Assembly (NCBI RefSeq): GCF_017874715.1
Contig: NZ_JAGGLR010000018.1
Coordinates: 1-64,000 of the forward strand
DNA length: 64,000 bases
Source of the DNA: Streptomyces iranensis
GTDB lineage: Bacteria; Actinomycetota; Actinomycetes; Streptomycetales; Streptomycetaceae
Direction of reading: 5' to 3'
The translations under genes and the position numbers were made by a program. Below, piece after piece: positions 1 to 7,511 of the stretch (within the stretch, counting starts at the first letter, position 1; the number at the start of each line of letters is the position of its first letter). The notes under the pieces are model-generated. The model had not been told where the DNA came from. It ran no database searches and saw only the letters and a program-made list of their open reading frames with translations.

Positions 1-130
1 GCCCGGACCCCCCCCCCCCCGGGGGGGCCCCCCCCCCCCCCCCCGCGCCCCGCCCCCCCCCCCCCCCCGGGGGGGGGGGGGGCCCCCCCCCGGGGGGGGC
101 CCCCCCCCCCCGCCGCGGCCGGGCGGGCGT
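1..130. other. C/G homopolymer low-complexity stretch
   Basis: The first roughly 130 bases are almost only alternating runs of C and G, with no codon structure or convincing signal. This looks like a contig end, an unresolved repeat or base-calling noise rather than biology. I see nothing functional in it. Confidence 0.7.
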
Positions 131-144
131 TCACTCGTGGCCGT

Positions 145-801
145 TCACTCGTGGGCGCTGATCGCACCGCGGGTGCTGAGCACGATGTACACGCCGTTGG
201 CGTCAAGCCCGGCGTCGTGCCCGTTCGCCTCCATCGTGGCCATGACGTCACCGTTGCCGATGATCTGCGCACGGTAGTGGCTCTCGCCGACCTTCGTGAC
301 CTTGGCCGTGAAATCGCCCGCGATCTCGAAGGTACCCGGCGCCTGGTGCTCGCCGCCCATCCAGGACTGGACCTCGCCGCCCATCGTGAGCACGACGTAC
401 ATGCCGTTGGCGTCGAGCCCGGCGTCCTCCCCGTTCGCCTCGAACGTGGCCAGGACGTCACCGTCGTTGACCATCTTGAGGCGGTAGTGCTGGTCGCCGA
501 GCTCGTAGATCTCGGCGGTGCTGCCGTCCGCCAGGGTCTCGGTGCGGTCCGGGGATGCCGCCTCGTCCGCGGCGCCCGCCTTGTCCTCGGTACCCGCCCC
601 GGTGTCGGCCTTGGCGTCGGAACTCTTCGTTCCGGTGGAGGAATCCGCGCTGCTGGACGCGGCGGAGGCCGCGGGCTTCGAGGCGTTGGCGTCCGAGTCG
701 TTGCAGGCGGTCAGGCTGAAACCGGCGGCTGCGATCAGGACCGCGGCGGCGACACGCAGGGTGCGGCGACGAACGGTGTGGGCGATGGTGTTGGAGCTCA
801 T
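145..801 (-). CDS. Secreted lipoprotein with two copies of a ~45-residue repeat
   Basis: A 218-residue protein. The N-terminus has an Arg-rich n-region, a hydrophobic stretch and a lipobox-like LTAC, so it should be exported and lipidated at Cys33. A Ser/Ala/Asp-rich linker (about residues 35-85) leads to two homologous repeats. Each contains YR followed by NGDV-AT-EANG-DAGLDANG-Y-VL. The first copy lies at roughly residues 105-150 and the second at 170-215. The ATG at 801 is preceded by GGGGGA. I do not recognise the repeat family; a small beta-structured extracellular binding domain is possible. The last codons are partly duplicated just outside the gene (a second TTCACTCGTGG copy), next to the low-complexity end. 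Confidence 0.8.
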   Translation of the reverse strand: MSSNTIAHTVRRRTLRVAAAVLIAAAGFSLTACNDSDANASKPAASAASSSADSSTGTKSSDAKADTGAGTEDKAGAADEAASPDRTETLADGSTAEIYELGDQHYRLKMVNDGDVLATFEANGEDAGLDANGMYVVLTMGGEVQSWMGGEHQAPGTFEIAGDFTAKVTKVGESHYRAQIIGNGDVMATMEANGHDAGLDANGVYIVLSTRGAISAHE

Positions 802-1013
802 CTTGGGTCCCCCCAGGGGCAGTCGATGTCGTGGTCTTCTCGGTGCGTCACCAACTCTGGCCGGGCCCCCTACCGCAAGGCTGCCGCCCCGCTAACGGTC
901 GGCTAACACGGTTGTGAGCAGGGGCAAGGACGAGGCACGGTCACGCGACCAGGCGGAGCCGGGTCATGGGCTGGTCCGGATGTCTGAGGCCCCACTCGCC
1001 CGCGACGCGCGTT

Positions 1014-2528
1014 TCAGGCCTTGGCGGCGGTTTCCGCCTCGGCGGCGTCGTCGGGGGCCGCCGGTTCGGGGAGGCTGGGCAGGAGCAGGCACAGCGGGAC
1101 GGCGACGGCGGTGAGGGCCACCGACCACCAGAAGGCGGTGCCGAAGCCGTCGGCCAGGGCGTCCGGGGTGTGGGCGTCGCCGGTGCCGTGCTGGAGGATG
1201 ACGGCGAGGACGGCGATGCCCAGGGCGCCGCCGAGCTGCTGGGCGACGCGGGTGATGATGCTGGCGTCGGGGATCTCCCCGTGTTCCAGCCCGACGTACG
1301 CGGCGCCCATGGGCGCGATCATGGCGGCGCCCAGAGCGATACCGCGGACGAACAGCGCGGCCATGAGCAGGACTTCGCTGGTGCCGGCGGTGACGAAGGC
1401 GAACGGCACGGTGGCCGCGGCGACGAAAGCGAATGCGGCGATGGCGACCCCGCGGGGGCCGAGGCGATCGGTGTACGCGCCTGCCAGGCCGCGGGCGAGG
1501 AGCGCGCCGACACCCTGCGGGATGAGCAGCAGTCCGGCGCCGAGGGCGTCCTCGCCGCGGACCTGCTGAAAGTACAGGGGCAGCAGCATCATCGACCCGT
1601 ACAGGGAGATGCCGCCCAGGAGGAGCAGAGTGGAGGAGGAGGCCACCGCGCGGTGGCGGAACAGCCGCACATCGACCAGGGCGCCGGTGGTGCGGGTCAG
1701 CGCCCAGGCGGTGTAGCCCCCGACCAGGGCGAGTCCGCCGGTCAACGGGATGAGGACCTTGGCGTCGGCGAAGCCCGCGCTGCCCTCGACCCGGGAGAGG
1801 CCGTAGACAAGGGCGGCGAAGCCCGAGCAGAGCAGGAGCAGGCCGACGGTGTCCAGGCGGGCGCGGGGGCGGTCGGGCGCCGGTCGGTCGTCGGGCAGAT
1901 TGCGCCGGGCGAGCCAGGCACCGACGACGCAGAAGGGAATGTTGACGAAGAACAGCCAGCGCCAGTCGGCCAGATGCAGGATGAGCCCGCCCAGGACCGG
2001 GCCGAGGATCGGGCCGAGTGCGGTGGGCACCGTGATGATGGCCATGACCTTGCCGATGTTGCGGCCCTGGGCGGCCTGCATGAGCAGCGTGGCCATGAGC
2101 GGCATCATGAGGCCGCCCGCGCCGCCCTGGACGACGCGGAAGGCGATGAGGCTGGTCGCGTTCCACGCCAGCGCGCTCAGGATCGAGCCGAGCAGGAACC
2201 CGCCCAGGGCCGCGATCCACAGATGTCGGCCGCCGAGCCGTGACTGGGCCCATCCGGCGAGTGGGATGGTGACGAACACCGCCAGCAGGTAGCCGGTGCT
2301 CACCCACTGGATGGTGGACAGCGGGGCGTCGAGCTCCCTCGCCAGGTCGTTGAGCGCGACGCTGACGATGGTGGTGTCGAAGACGACGGCTAGGGCGCCC
2401 ACGATGAGGGTGATCGCCATGCGCCACACGGCGGGGTCCACGCGATGGGGATTCACGCGATCGGGATCCACGCGATGGGGGTCTGCCGCCGTTGATGCGG
2501 GGCTGGCCCGGTTGGGAGGAGTGCTCAC
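1014..2528 (-). CDS. MFS drug exporter, DHA2/EmrB type (14 TM)
   Basis: A 504-residue major facilitator superfamily transporter, probably a proton-driven exporter of hydrophobic compounds. Fourteen hydrophobic segments are expected from the length. A typical early motif (PLSTIQWVSTGYLL) is followed by a WRWLFFVNIPF block, which marks the DHA2/EmrB-QacA group. The reading frame is open up to 2648, but the GTG at 2528 is preferred because AAGGCGG lies just upstream and a longer start would cross the promoter/operator. It is divergent from a TetR regulator, and the intervening palindrome suggests direct repression relieved by a ligand. The substrate cannot be told from sequence. Confidence 0.9.
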   Translation of the reverse strand: MSTPPNRASPASTAADPHRVDPDRVNPHRVDPAVWRMAITLIVGALAVVFDTTIVSVALNDLARELDAPLSTIQWVSTGYLLAVFVTIPLAGWAQSRLGGRHLWIAALGGFLLGSILSALAWNATSLIAFRVVQGGAGGLMMPLMATLLMQAAQGRNIGKVMAIITVPTALGPILGPVLGGLILHLADWRWLFFVNIPFCVVGAWLARRNLPDDRPAPDRPRARLDTVGLLLLCSGFAALVYGLSRVEGSAGFADAKVLIPLTGGLALVGGYTAWALTRTTGALVDVRLFRHRAVASSSTLLLLGGISLYGSMMLLPLYFQQVRGEDALGAGLLLIPQGVGALLARGLAGAYTDRLGPRGVAIAAFAFVAAATVPFAFVTAGTSEVLLMAALFVRGIALGAAMIAPMGAAYVGLEHGEIPDASIITRVAQQLGGALGIAVLAVILQHGTGDAHTPDALADGFGTAFWWSVALTAVAVPLCLLLPSLPEPAAPDDAAEAETAAKA

Positions 2529-2541
2529 GAACAACCGCCTT

Positions 2542-2561
2542 AAGATATAGCGATCTATCTT
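2542..2561. promoter_or_regulatory. Likely TetR operator between MFS and tetR genes
   Basis: A 20-bp inverted repeat has arms AAGATA and TATCTT around an 8-bp centre. It lies in the 92-bp divergent intergenic region and overlaps the AT-rich -10-like sequence of the MFS gene. A second TCTATCT half-site lies near 2601, close to the tetR start. The position between a TetR gene and a divergent transporter is classical for autoregulation plus target repression. That part is inferred, not shown. Confidence 0.6.
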
Positions 2562-2620
2562 ACGGTGGTCAGGGTAAGGCGCTAGAATAAGAAAGGCAAG
2601 TCTATCTAAGGGAGAGGCGC

Positions 2621-3190
2621 ATGCCCGAGCGACGCCGCGGAGCGGCACTGGAGAAGGCGCTCCTCGACGCGGCCTGGGAAGAACTCATGGACACCGGCTA
2701 CGCCAGGTTCACCATGGACGCCGTCGTCAAGCGCGCGGGCACCAGTCCGCCCGTTCTCTATCGCCGCTGGTCCAACCGCGACGAACTCGTCCGGGCGGCC
2801 ATCGTCCACACCCTGAAGGAGTCCCGCCTCGACGTTCCCGACACGGGAAGCCTGCGGGAGGACATCCTCACCCTCATGCGGGAGATCAACTCCACCCGCG
2901 TCCAGTTCATCACCATCATGAGCATGCGCCTGGCCGACTACCACCAGGAGACCGGAAACAGCCCCGTCGATCTGCGCGACCCCCTCGCGACGGGACGCGC
3001 GGAAGCCCTCGACGCACTCTTCGGCCGCGCCGTCGACCGCGGTGAGATCAAACCGGAACTCCTCACCGAACGCGTCAAGTCGCTCCCCTTCGACCTGCTG
3101 CGCCACGAAATCCTCACGACCTTCGCGCCCGTGCCCGACGACACCCTCGAAGAGATCGTCGACGGGGTCTTCCTCCCCCTGGTGCGCTGA
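2621..3190 (+). CDS. TetR/AcrR family transcriptional regulator
   Basis: A 189-residue protein. The N-terminal helix-turn-helix covers about residues 10-58, with the typical TMDAVVKRAG-SPPVLYRRWSNRDELV recognition region. The C-terminal helical part (about 60-185) would bind ligand and dimerise. ATG 2621 follows GGGAGAGG, and a TAGAAT -10-like box lies at 2583-2588. It probably represses the divergent MFS exporter and itself through the palindrome between them. The inducer is unknown. Confidence 0.92.
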   Translation: MPERRRGAALEKALLDAAWEELMDTGYARFTMDAVVKRAGTSPPVLYRRWSNRDELVRAAIVHTLKESRLDVPDTGSLREDILTLMREINSTRVQFITIMSMRLADYHQETGNSPVDLRDPLATGRAEALDALFGRAVDRGEIKPELLTERVKSLPFDLLRHEILTTFAPVPDDTLEEIVDGVFLPLVR

Positions 3191-3217
3191 CCACCGGCCC
3201 AGGCGGTTCGCCGTGGC

Positions 3218-3577
3218 TCAGCCCTCTTCGGCGACCAGGGTGTAGCGCACGGTCTGGGCCTGGATGAGGCCGTCACGGAAGACGAAGGTGTCGACCCCAT
3301 CGTTCACGCGCACACGGGCGGTTGCGGCCGACCACTCGAGGAAGAGGACGTCATCCGCGAACTGGGGCTTCAACTCCCAGGCGGCGTTGGGGAGATCGCC
3401 GAGCAGTGCGCCGATGCCCCGCTTCACCCCTTCGCGGCCCCGCAGCACACCGGAGGGCGTGACGAAGACCGCGTCCTCCGCGTAGTTGGCGCTGATCCTG
3501 TCCAGGTCGCCCGAGCCGAGCGCTTGGCCGTGGTCGTGGAAGATCTGCTCGGGGGTCCGGGTCATCGCTCCAGCCAT
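3218..3577 (-). CDS. SnoaL/NTF2-like fold protein
   Basis: About 119 residues from ATG 3577 (a second in-frame ATG lies at 3565, just after GGAGCG, and is almost as good). The pattern EQIFHDHGQALGSGDLD, then NYAEDAVFVTPSGVLRGREGV, then a C-terminal beta-rich part with YTLVAEEG is typical of the nuclear transport factor 2/ketosteroid isomerase-like superfamily. Such proteins are small alpha+beta cone-shaped dimers. Members act as isomerases, cyclases or plain binding proteins, so the reaction cannot be named. It converges on the tetR gene and is followed upstream by a HAD hydrolase on the same strand. Confidence 0.75.
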   Translation of the reverse strand: MAGAMTRTPEQIFHDHGQALGSGDLDRISANYAEDAVFVTPSGVLRGREGVKRGIGALLGDLPNAAWELKPQFADDVLFLEWSAATARVRVNDGVDTFVFRDGLIQAQTVRYTLVAEEG

Positions 3578-3656
3578 TCCGTTCGCGGGTGTGTTTCGCG
3601 GGTGTGCGAGGTGACTCGAGACAGTAGTTGCATACGCGGATGATTGCAAGCGCTGG

Positions 3657-4358
3657 CTATTGCGGAAGCAAGCTCCTATCGAGCTGATCGGCCAGATCGG
3701 CCAGGCCGTCGGCGTGCAGGTCAAAACGGTCCGAGGGGCTGGGCGGGTCACCGACGGGGCGGGCGACATAGGCGGTGCGCAGGCCGAGAGCCTGCGCACC
3801 GCGCAGGTCCCAGGCGTGGGCGGCGACCATCAGCAGCCGCTCCGGCGGCCGTCCGGAGACGGTGACGGCCAGCTCGTAGACCGCCGGATCCGGCTTGTAG
3901 GTGCGGGCGTCCTCGGCGGACAGGGCCTGGTGCCAGCGCAGACCGGCGTGGGCGTTGATCTCCAGCAGCGCCGTCCGGCTCGCGTTGGAGAGGCCGATCA
4001 GCGGGAACCGCCCGGCGAGCCGGGCCAGCCCCGCCACCGTGTCGGACCACGGCGGGAGCCGGCGGCCGGACAGGGCCAGCGCCGCCACGGCGGCCGGGTC
4101 GTCGACCCCGGCGGCGTCGGCGACGAGCCGGGCGGCTTCGTGGTCGAGGATCTCGGTGGTGGCGTAGGGCCGGGCGCCGTCGAGGATGCGGCGCTGCTCA
4201 CGGTCGACATGCCGCTGCCACAGCGACAACAGCCGCTCGATCCCGGAATCGTCGAGCTCCGGGGCGAGTTCACGGATACCGGCGCGGATGCCGGTGGGTT
4301 CGTCGACGAGCGTGCCGAGTACATCGAAGACGACGGCGTCGATCTCCAGCTCTGACAT
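3657..4358 (-). CDS. HAD superfamily hydrolase, haloacid dehalogenase type II-like
   Basis: A 233-residue protein. The nucleophile motif FDVLGTL sits at about residues 9-15, the threonine/serine motif in IGLSNAS in the middle, and the Lys plus acidic motifs in YKPDPAVYELA and AAHAWDLRGAQALGLRTAYV. The overall layout and length fit type II (S)-2-haloacid dehalogenases, but many members are general phosphatases. ATG 4358 is preferred over the TTG two codons upstream because GGAG lies 9 bases before the ATG. It is on the same strand as the SnoaL-like gene, with a gap of about 80 bases. Confidence 0.85.
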   Translation of the reverse strand: MSELEIDAVVFDVLGTLVDEPTGIRAGIRELAPELDDSGIERLLSLWQRHVDREQRRILDGARPYATTEILDHEAARLVADAAGVDDPAAVAALALSGRRLPPWSDTVAGLARLAGRFPLIGLSNASRTALLEINAHAGLRWHQALSAEDARTYKPDPAVYELAVTVSGRPPERLLMVAAHAWDLRGAQALGLRTAYVARPVGDPPSPSDRFDLHADGLADLADQLDRSLLPQ

Positions 4359-4396
4359 GGGCAAGGTCTCCTGACGGAGCGAGGGGGCGCGGGGGC

Positions 4397-4465
4397 TGAG
4401 ACTGAGACCGAGACCGAGACCGAGACTGAGACTGGGGCTGGGGCTGGGGCCGGGGCGAGGGCTGA
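4397..4465. repeat. Hexanucleotide-type tandem repeat
   Basis: Iterated GAGACC/GAGACT units grade into GGGGCT units between the HAD gene and the CGNR gene. Slippage-prone simple sequence of about 70 bases. No coding or structural role is apparent. Confidence 0.7.
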
Positions 4466-4536
4466 GGCTGGCAGTTGGTGCGGCGCGTAAGGGTTAAAAT
4501 TGCGTTTAGCCGACCGTAGCGAGGAGCGCGTCAACG

Positions 4537-5163
4537 ATGCAAGTGGCATTGGACGATTACGTCTGGGCGGCGGGGATCGCGACCGAGCTGGTCAACACCA
4601 CCGCCGAGGTCTGGCGCGGCGACGACCGCCTGCCCGACCTGGCCGCCCTCGTCGCGTTCACCGAGCTGCACGGCGACCGACCCGGAGGTGACGACGACGT
4701 TCCGGGCGCACCGGCCGAACTCGCCCGCCGCGGAGGCCCGGCCGACCTCCATGCGGTGCACGCGCTGCGGAGCACCGTGCGGGACCTGATCGATCACCCC
4801 GACCGCGACCGCCTCATCGCCGGTGCCACCCGGCTCACCTCGTCCGCCCGGGGCGCCACCCTGACACCGGATCCCGCGCACGAGGGCCGCATGCGGTGGG
4901 CCGTCCCGCTCCGGGACGGGGCGACCATCGCCGACGCCCTCTCACTGATCTGCGGCATGGGCATCCTCGGGGTCGTCCACACCCTCGGCGAGCGGCGGTT
5001 CCGCCCGTGCACCGCGCCCACCTGCCGGGGAGCGTTCATCGACACCACCCGGCCCGGCAGCCGCCGCTACTGCATGCCCGGACTGTGCGGCAACCGCGTC
5101 AACGTCGCCAACCACCGCGCCCGCCGAACCGCGAGGCGCGACCGGCCCGCCGACTCCGATTAG
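4537..5163 (+). CDS. CGNR zinc-finger protein (ABATE domain), putative stress regulator
   Basis: A 208-residue protein. An alpha-helical N-terminal domain (about residues 8-140) begins with YVWAAGIATELVNT, as in the ABATE/GinG-like domain. The C-terminal zinc finger (about 160-205) has Cys in CTAPTC, then YCMPGLCGNR, the signature that names the CGNR family. Such proteins are predicted DNA-binding regulators widespread in actinobacteria. ATG 4537 follows GGAGCG at a suitable spacing. No obvious partner operon is present; the gene is monocistronic and followed by a strong hairpin. Confidence 0.85.
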   Translation: MQVALDDYVWAAGIATELVNTTAEVWRGDDRLPDLAALVAFTELHGDRPGGDDDVPGAPAELARRGGPADLHAVHALRSTVRDLIDHPDRDRLIAGATRLTSSARGATLTPDPAHEGRMRWAVPLRDGATIADALSLICGMGILGVVHTLGERRFRPCTAPTCRGAFIDTTRPGSRRYCMPGLCGNRVNVANHRARRTARRDRPADSD

Positions 5164-5170
5164 GCCGGCC

Positions 5171-5190
5171 GCCGAGCTCCCCGGCTCGGC
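5171..5190 (+). terminator. Hairpin after the CGNR gene
   Basis: GCCGAG and CTCGGC arms surround an 8-base loop, starting 8 bases after the stop codon. There is no U-run, as is common for GC-rich actinobacterial terminators. Confidence 0.5.
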
Positions 5191-5571
5191 CCCGGACCCC
5201 GGGGCGAAGCCTCTGGATCCGGCAAGGGCGGGTAGCGGAACTGTGCGACCGTCGGCAATTCGGCCGCCCTATTAGAAGGTGACGAAAACCGGCCACATGC
5301 TCATCATGCGGCACCTCGATGCCCTGGCGGGATCAGAGGTTCCGCTATCAGAACGCCCTGAGAGATAGGGTCCGGAGCCGAGTTTTTTCATCCTTCTGAA
5401 CGGCCAGAACAGTGTTGCGAATAACACATATTCACCCCTTGCAGTGCATCCGAACCCCACAGAAAAACACTATCCTCGATCCAGTCGTTGACTGAGCGGA
5501 AGCCGGAACAGCGACGCTGCCCGCACATCCGTGGGGTCAACGACGAAGTAAGCGGGCGTGGTTCTCCACGT

Positions 5572-5623
5572 CTGGTGAGGGCCGCCGCCCCTGCTCCAAC
5601 TGCCAGGAAGGGAGGGGCGGCGG
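5572..5623 (-). ncRNA. Structured RNA-like motif, copy 1
   Basis: On the minus strand an 11-bp perfect stem (AGGGGCGGCGG with CCGCCGCCCCT, at 5613-5623 and 5582-5592) encloses the 20-nt segment CCCTTCCTGGCAGTTGGAGC (5593-5612). The sequence CCCTCACCAG (5572-5581) follows directly after the stem. The same 20-nt loop and the same CCCTCACCAG occur in copy 2 at 6201-6254 on the other strand, there with an unrelated stem sequence. A conserved loop with compensatory stems suggests a functional RNA element or transcribed leader. No known family comes to mind, so the type is tentative. Confidence 0.4.
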
Positions 5624-6200
5624 TTTCCGGCCAACACCGTCATTGCTCACCACCCGCGCGCACCGTCCGCACATGATTTGCATTCGCGATCATCTCGTTG
5701 CATCCGCCCCGGATAGGCCGCTCGGGCAATCACTTAACCGAGCAGCAGGCAGCCGCCAATTCGAGTGGCAATTAACTGACACCGGATAGCCAAAACTCCT
5801 GCTGAGCGCCACCGCGCCCCATACCGGACATGACGCTTTCACGAAGACACGCCGAATATACGAGGCAAGCGGCTCCTGGGGGGTTTCATCGCCTTTTCAA
5901 CGCCCCCCGGAGTGTGGCGTTGGCCATACCGAACGCGGGGCCAACTGGCGCGTTAAGTGCATTTACATGCGCTCCCTATCGCAAAGTTGCGAAATACCCG
6001 CCGGTAAGTATGGCTGCTATGCCCGGTGATGAGAGCTATGCGGATCAATGTCCCTGAAGCGCAGGGGAATTGTAGTGTCACCCTCCGACAGCTAGCGGCT
6101 GACGCTTTGTCAGTGGTTAGTGCGGGTTTAGTTGCGTCGAGCGACGTGGCTGCGTTAACTACACGACACCTGTCCGCGGGCAGGCGTACGTTCCGACGTG

Positions 6201-6254
6201 GTGTTCCCCCCTTCCTGGCAGTTGGAGCCGAACACCCCGTCAGTCCCTCACCAG
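6201..6254 (+). ncRNA. Structured RNA-like motif, copy 2 (leader of the small membrane protein)
   Basis: A GTGTTC/GAACAC stem (6201-6206 and 6230-6235) encloses the same 20-nt segment as copy 1 (6209-6228), here reading on the plus strand. CCCTCACCAG follows at 6245-6254. The motif ends about 50 bases before the ATG of the 49-residue gene at 6304, so it may be its 5' leader. Copy 1 points the opposite way, giving a divergent arrangement about 600 bases apart. Confidence 0.4.
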
Positions 6255-6303
6255 GCGGACCCCGGCACATGACCGAGGGCCACGAAATCCAAGGAGAATC
6301 CGC

Positions 6304-6453
6304 ATGGCCGAACGCAAGCGCCGGCGACACCTCGAGATCAGCCTCGACGAGCACGTGACCTTCTCCGTCCGCATCTCCCCCAAAGCGCTGCGGTGGGCCT
6401 GGGCCGTGTGCATCACGGTGGGCAGCACCGCTTGGTACACGCTGACGCACTAG
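6304..6453 (+). CDS. Small basic protein with one C-terminal membrane segment
   Basis: A 49-residue ORF beginning MAERKRRRHLEISLDEH and ending with a hydrophobic segment (about residues 29-46, RWAWAVCITVGSTAWYTL). AAGGAGA lies 7 bases before the ATG, a near-perfect ribosome site, and a strong hairpin follows at 6491. The positively charged N-terminus with a single hydrophobic tail suggests a membrane-anchored cytoplasmic peptide. I do not recognise a family; small proteins of this kind occur near plasmid transfer and phage genes in Streptomyces. It lies just downstream of the structured RNA-like motif. Confidence 0.65.
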   Translation: MAERKRRRHLEISLDEHVTFSVRISPKALRWAWAVCITVGSTAWYTLTH

Positions 6454-6490
6454 CCCACGCAGGGCCCGCAGCGAGGCAGTGAGGCCGAGA

Positions 6491-6523
6491 AGCCGCCGCC
6501 CCCGGGGTCCGGGGACGGCGGCT
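6491..6523 (+). terminator. GC-rich hairpin after the 49-residue gene
   Basis: AGCCGCCG and CGGCGGCT arms, with further pairing of CCCCGG and CCGGGG inside. It starts 37 bases after the stop of the small gene and before the AhpD-like gene. Confidence 0.6.
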
Positions 6524-6620
6524 GATCCCGGTGACCAGCGTCACATGCGCGCCTGTCACATCTCTCCGAGCCGTTCCGTCAGTGAGGTGTAACCACGGCA
6601 ACCGCATAGGAGAGCCCATC

Positions 6621-7094
6621 ATGGACGCTCGCTTGAACCTCTTCGGCAACCCGCTCCTCGGCACGTTCCTGAAGCACCTCAACTCCGCGGGCAAGGTGAT
6701 CTCGGACTCGGCGCTGCCGGCCGCGACGCAGGAGCTGGTGAAGATCCGCGCCAGCCAGATCAACGGCTGCGGCTTCTGCACCGACATGCACACCAAGGAC
6801 GCCGCGAAGGCCGGGGAGACCTCGACGCGCCTCAACCTCGTCGCGGTCTGGCGGGAGGCCACGGTGTTCACCGACGCCGAGCGCGCCGCCCTGGAACTGG
6901 CGGAGCAGGGCACCCGCATCGCCGACGCGGCCGGTGGCGTCACGGACGAGGCGTGGGCGAACGCCGCCAAGTACTACGACGAGGAGCAGCTCGCGGCTCT
7001 GGTGTCGATCATCGCCGTCATCAACACCTACAACCGGCTGAACGTCATCGTCCAGCAGCCCGCCGGCGACTACCAGCCCGGCCAGTTCGGGTGA
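6621..7094 (+). CDS. AhpD-like/carboxymuconolactone decarboxylase family protein
   Basis: A 157-residue protein. The alkylhydroperoxidase core holds a redox CxxC in NGCGFCTDMH (about residues 50-57), with the characteristic glutamate upstream (ATQELVKIRAS) and the conserved histidine two positions after the second Cys. It would act as a small thiol-dependent peroxide-reducing or related enzyme. AGGAG lies 9 bases before ATG 6621. The gene stands alone, with a degraded DJ-1 gene behind it. The reductant is unknown; Streptomyces has no obvious AhpC gene here. Confidence 0.88.
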   Translation: MDARLNLFGNPLLGTFLKHLNSAGKVISDSALPAATQELVKIRASQINGCGFCTDMHTKDAAKAGETSTRLNLVAVWREATVFTDAERAALELAEQGTRIADAAGGVTDEAWANAAKYYDEEQLAALVSIIAVINTYNRLNVIVQQPAGDYQPGQFG

Positions 7095-7177
7095 GGCCCG
7101 GCGTCCTCCCACGGAGGCTGGGGTTGGCACGCGAAACGACGCAGGGGAACGGTCGGGAGACGGACGCCGCACGTCCG

Positions 7178-7450
7178 ATGGAAGTCGGCATGGTGCTGTA
7201 CGGGGGTCAGTCACACCACGCTCGGCTTCGTCGGTCCGCACCTGGCCTCGAGCGCGTGTGCGTCGACCGGAACAGGTTCACCGGCGGCGGTGTGACCGCG
7301 GGTATCGACTTCGGGCTCACCCCCGTGGCGCGCGTCATCGGCGAGGACGCCGCGAAACTCTCCCAGCCGGCCATGGAGTACAACCCGCGGCGCATCGCCC
7401 GCACCGTCTCGCAGGTACTGGAGCGGTGCGCGGCGCCGAGCGACGCGTGA
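7178..7450 (+). pseudogene. Internally deleted DJ-1/PfpI family gene
   Basis: A 90-codon frame begins MEVGMVLYGG, which resembles the first strand of DJ-1/PfpI or isonitrile-hydratase proteins. It then jumps to a classic C-terminal block, VCVDRNRFTGGGVTAGIDFG, followed by LEYNPR-like text. The roughly 110 central residues with the nucleophile elbow Cys are missing, so no activity is expected. No ribosome site is visible. This reads as a deletion remnant between the AhpD-like gene and the NACHT gene. Confidence 0.65.
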
Positions 7451-7511
7451 CGGTCGCTCACCTCGATATGCGCCTCGTCGCCACCGACCGGCGGGGCGGC
7501 CGACCACACCG

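Larger units (their letters stand above)
5191..6303. other. 1.1 kb gene-poor, AT-richer intergenic region
   Basis: I find no convincing protein gene here. Short open frames exist (5272-5460 on the minus strand, 62 codons; 5830-6057 on the plus strand, 75 codons), but they lack good ribosome sites and actinobacterial codon bias. Base composition is clearly lower in GC than the flanks. What stands out is RNA-like structure: a 9-bp inverted repeat (GTCGTTGAC at 5486-5494 with GTCAACGAC at 5536-5544), a CGTGG/CCACG hairpin near 5558-5571, and two copies of a hairpin with a shared loop (separate entries). The composition suggests horizontally acquired or phage/plasmid-derived DNA. Confidence 0.55.

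Noticed and set aside
1..130. Extreme C/G runs as a structural element
   Set aside because: More likely a contig-end or sequencing artefact; no coding or palindromic order of interest.
5272..5460. Small minus-strand ORF in the 5.2-6.3 kb gap
   Set aside because: No ribosome site, odd codon use and no recognisable features; kept only as a note in the intergenic entry.
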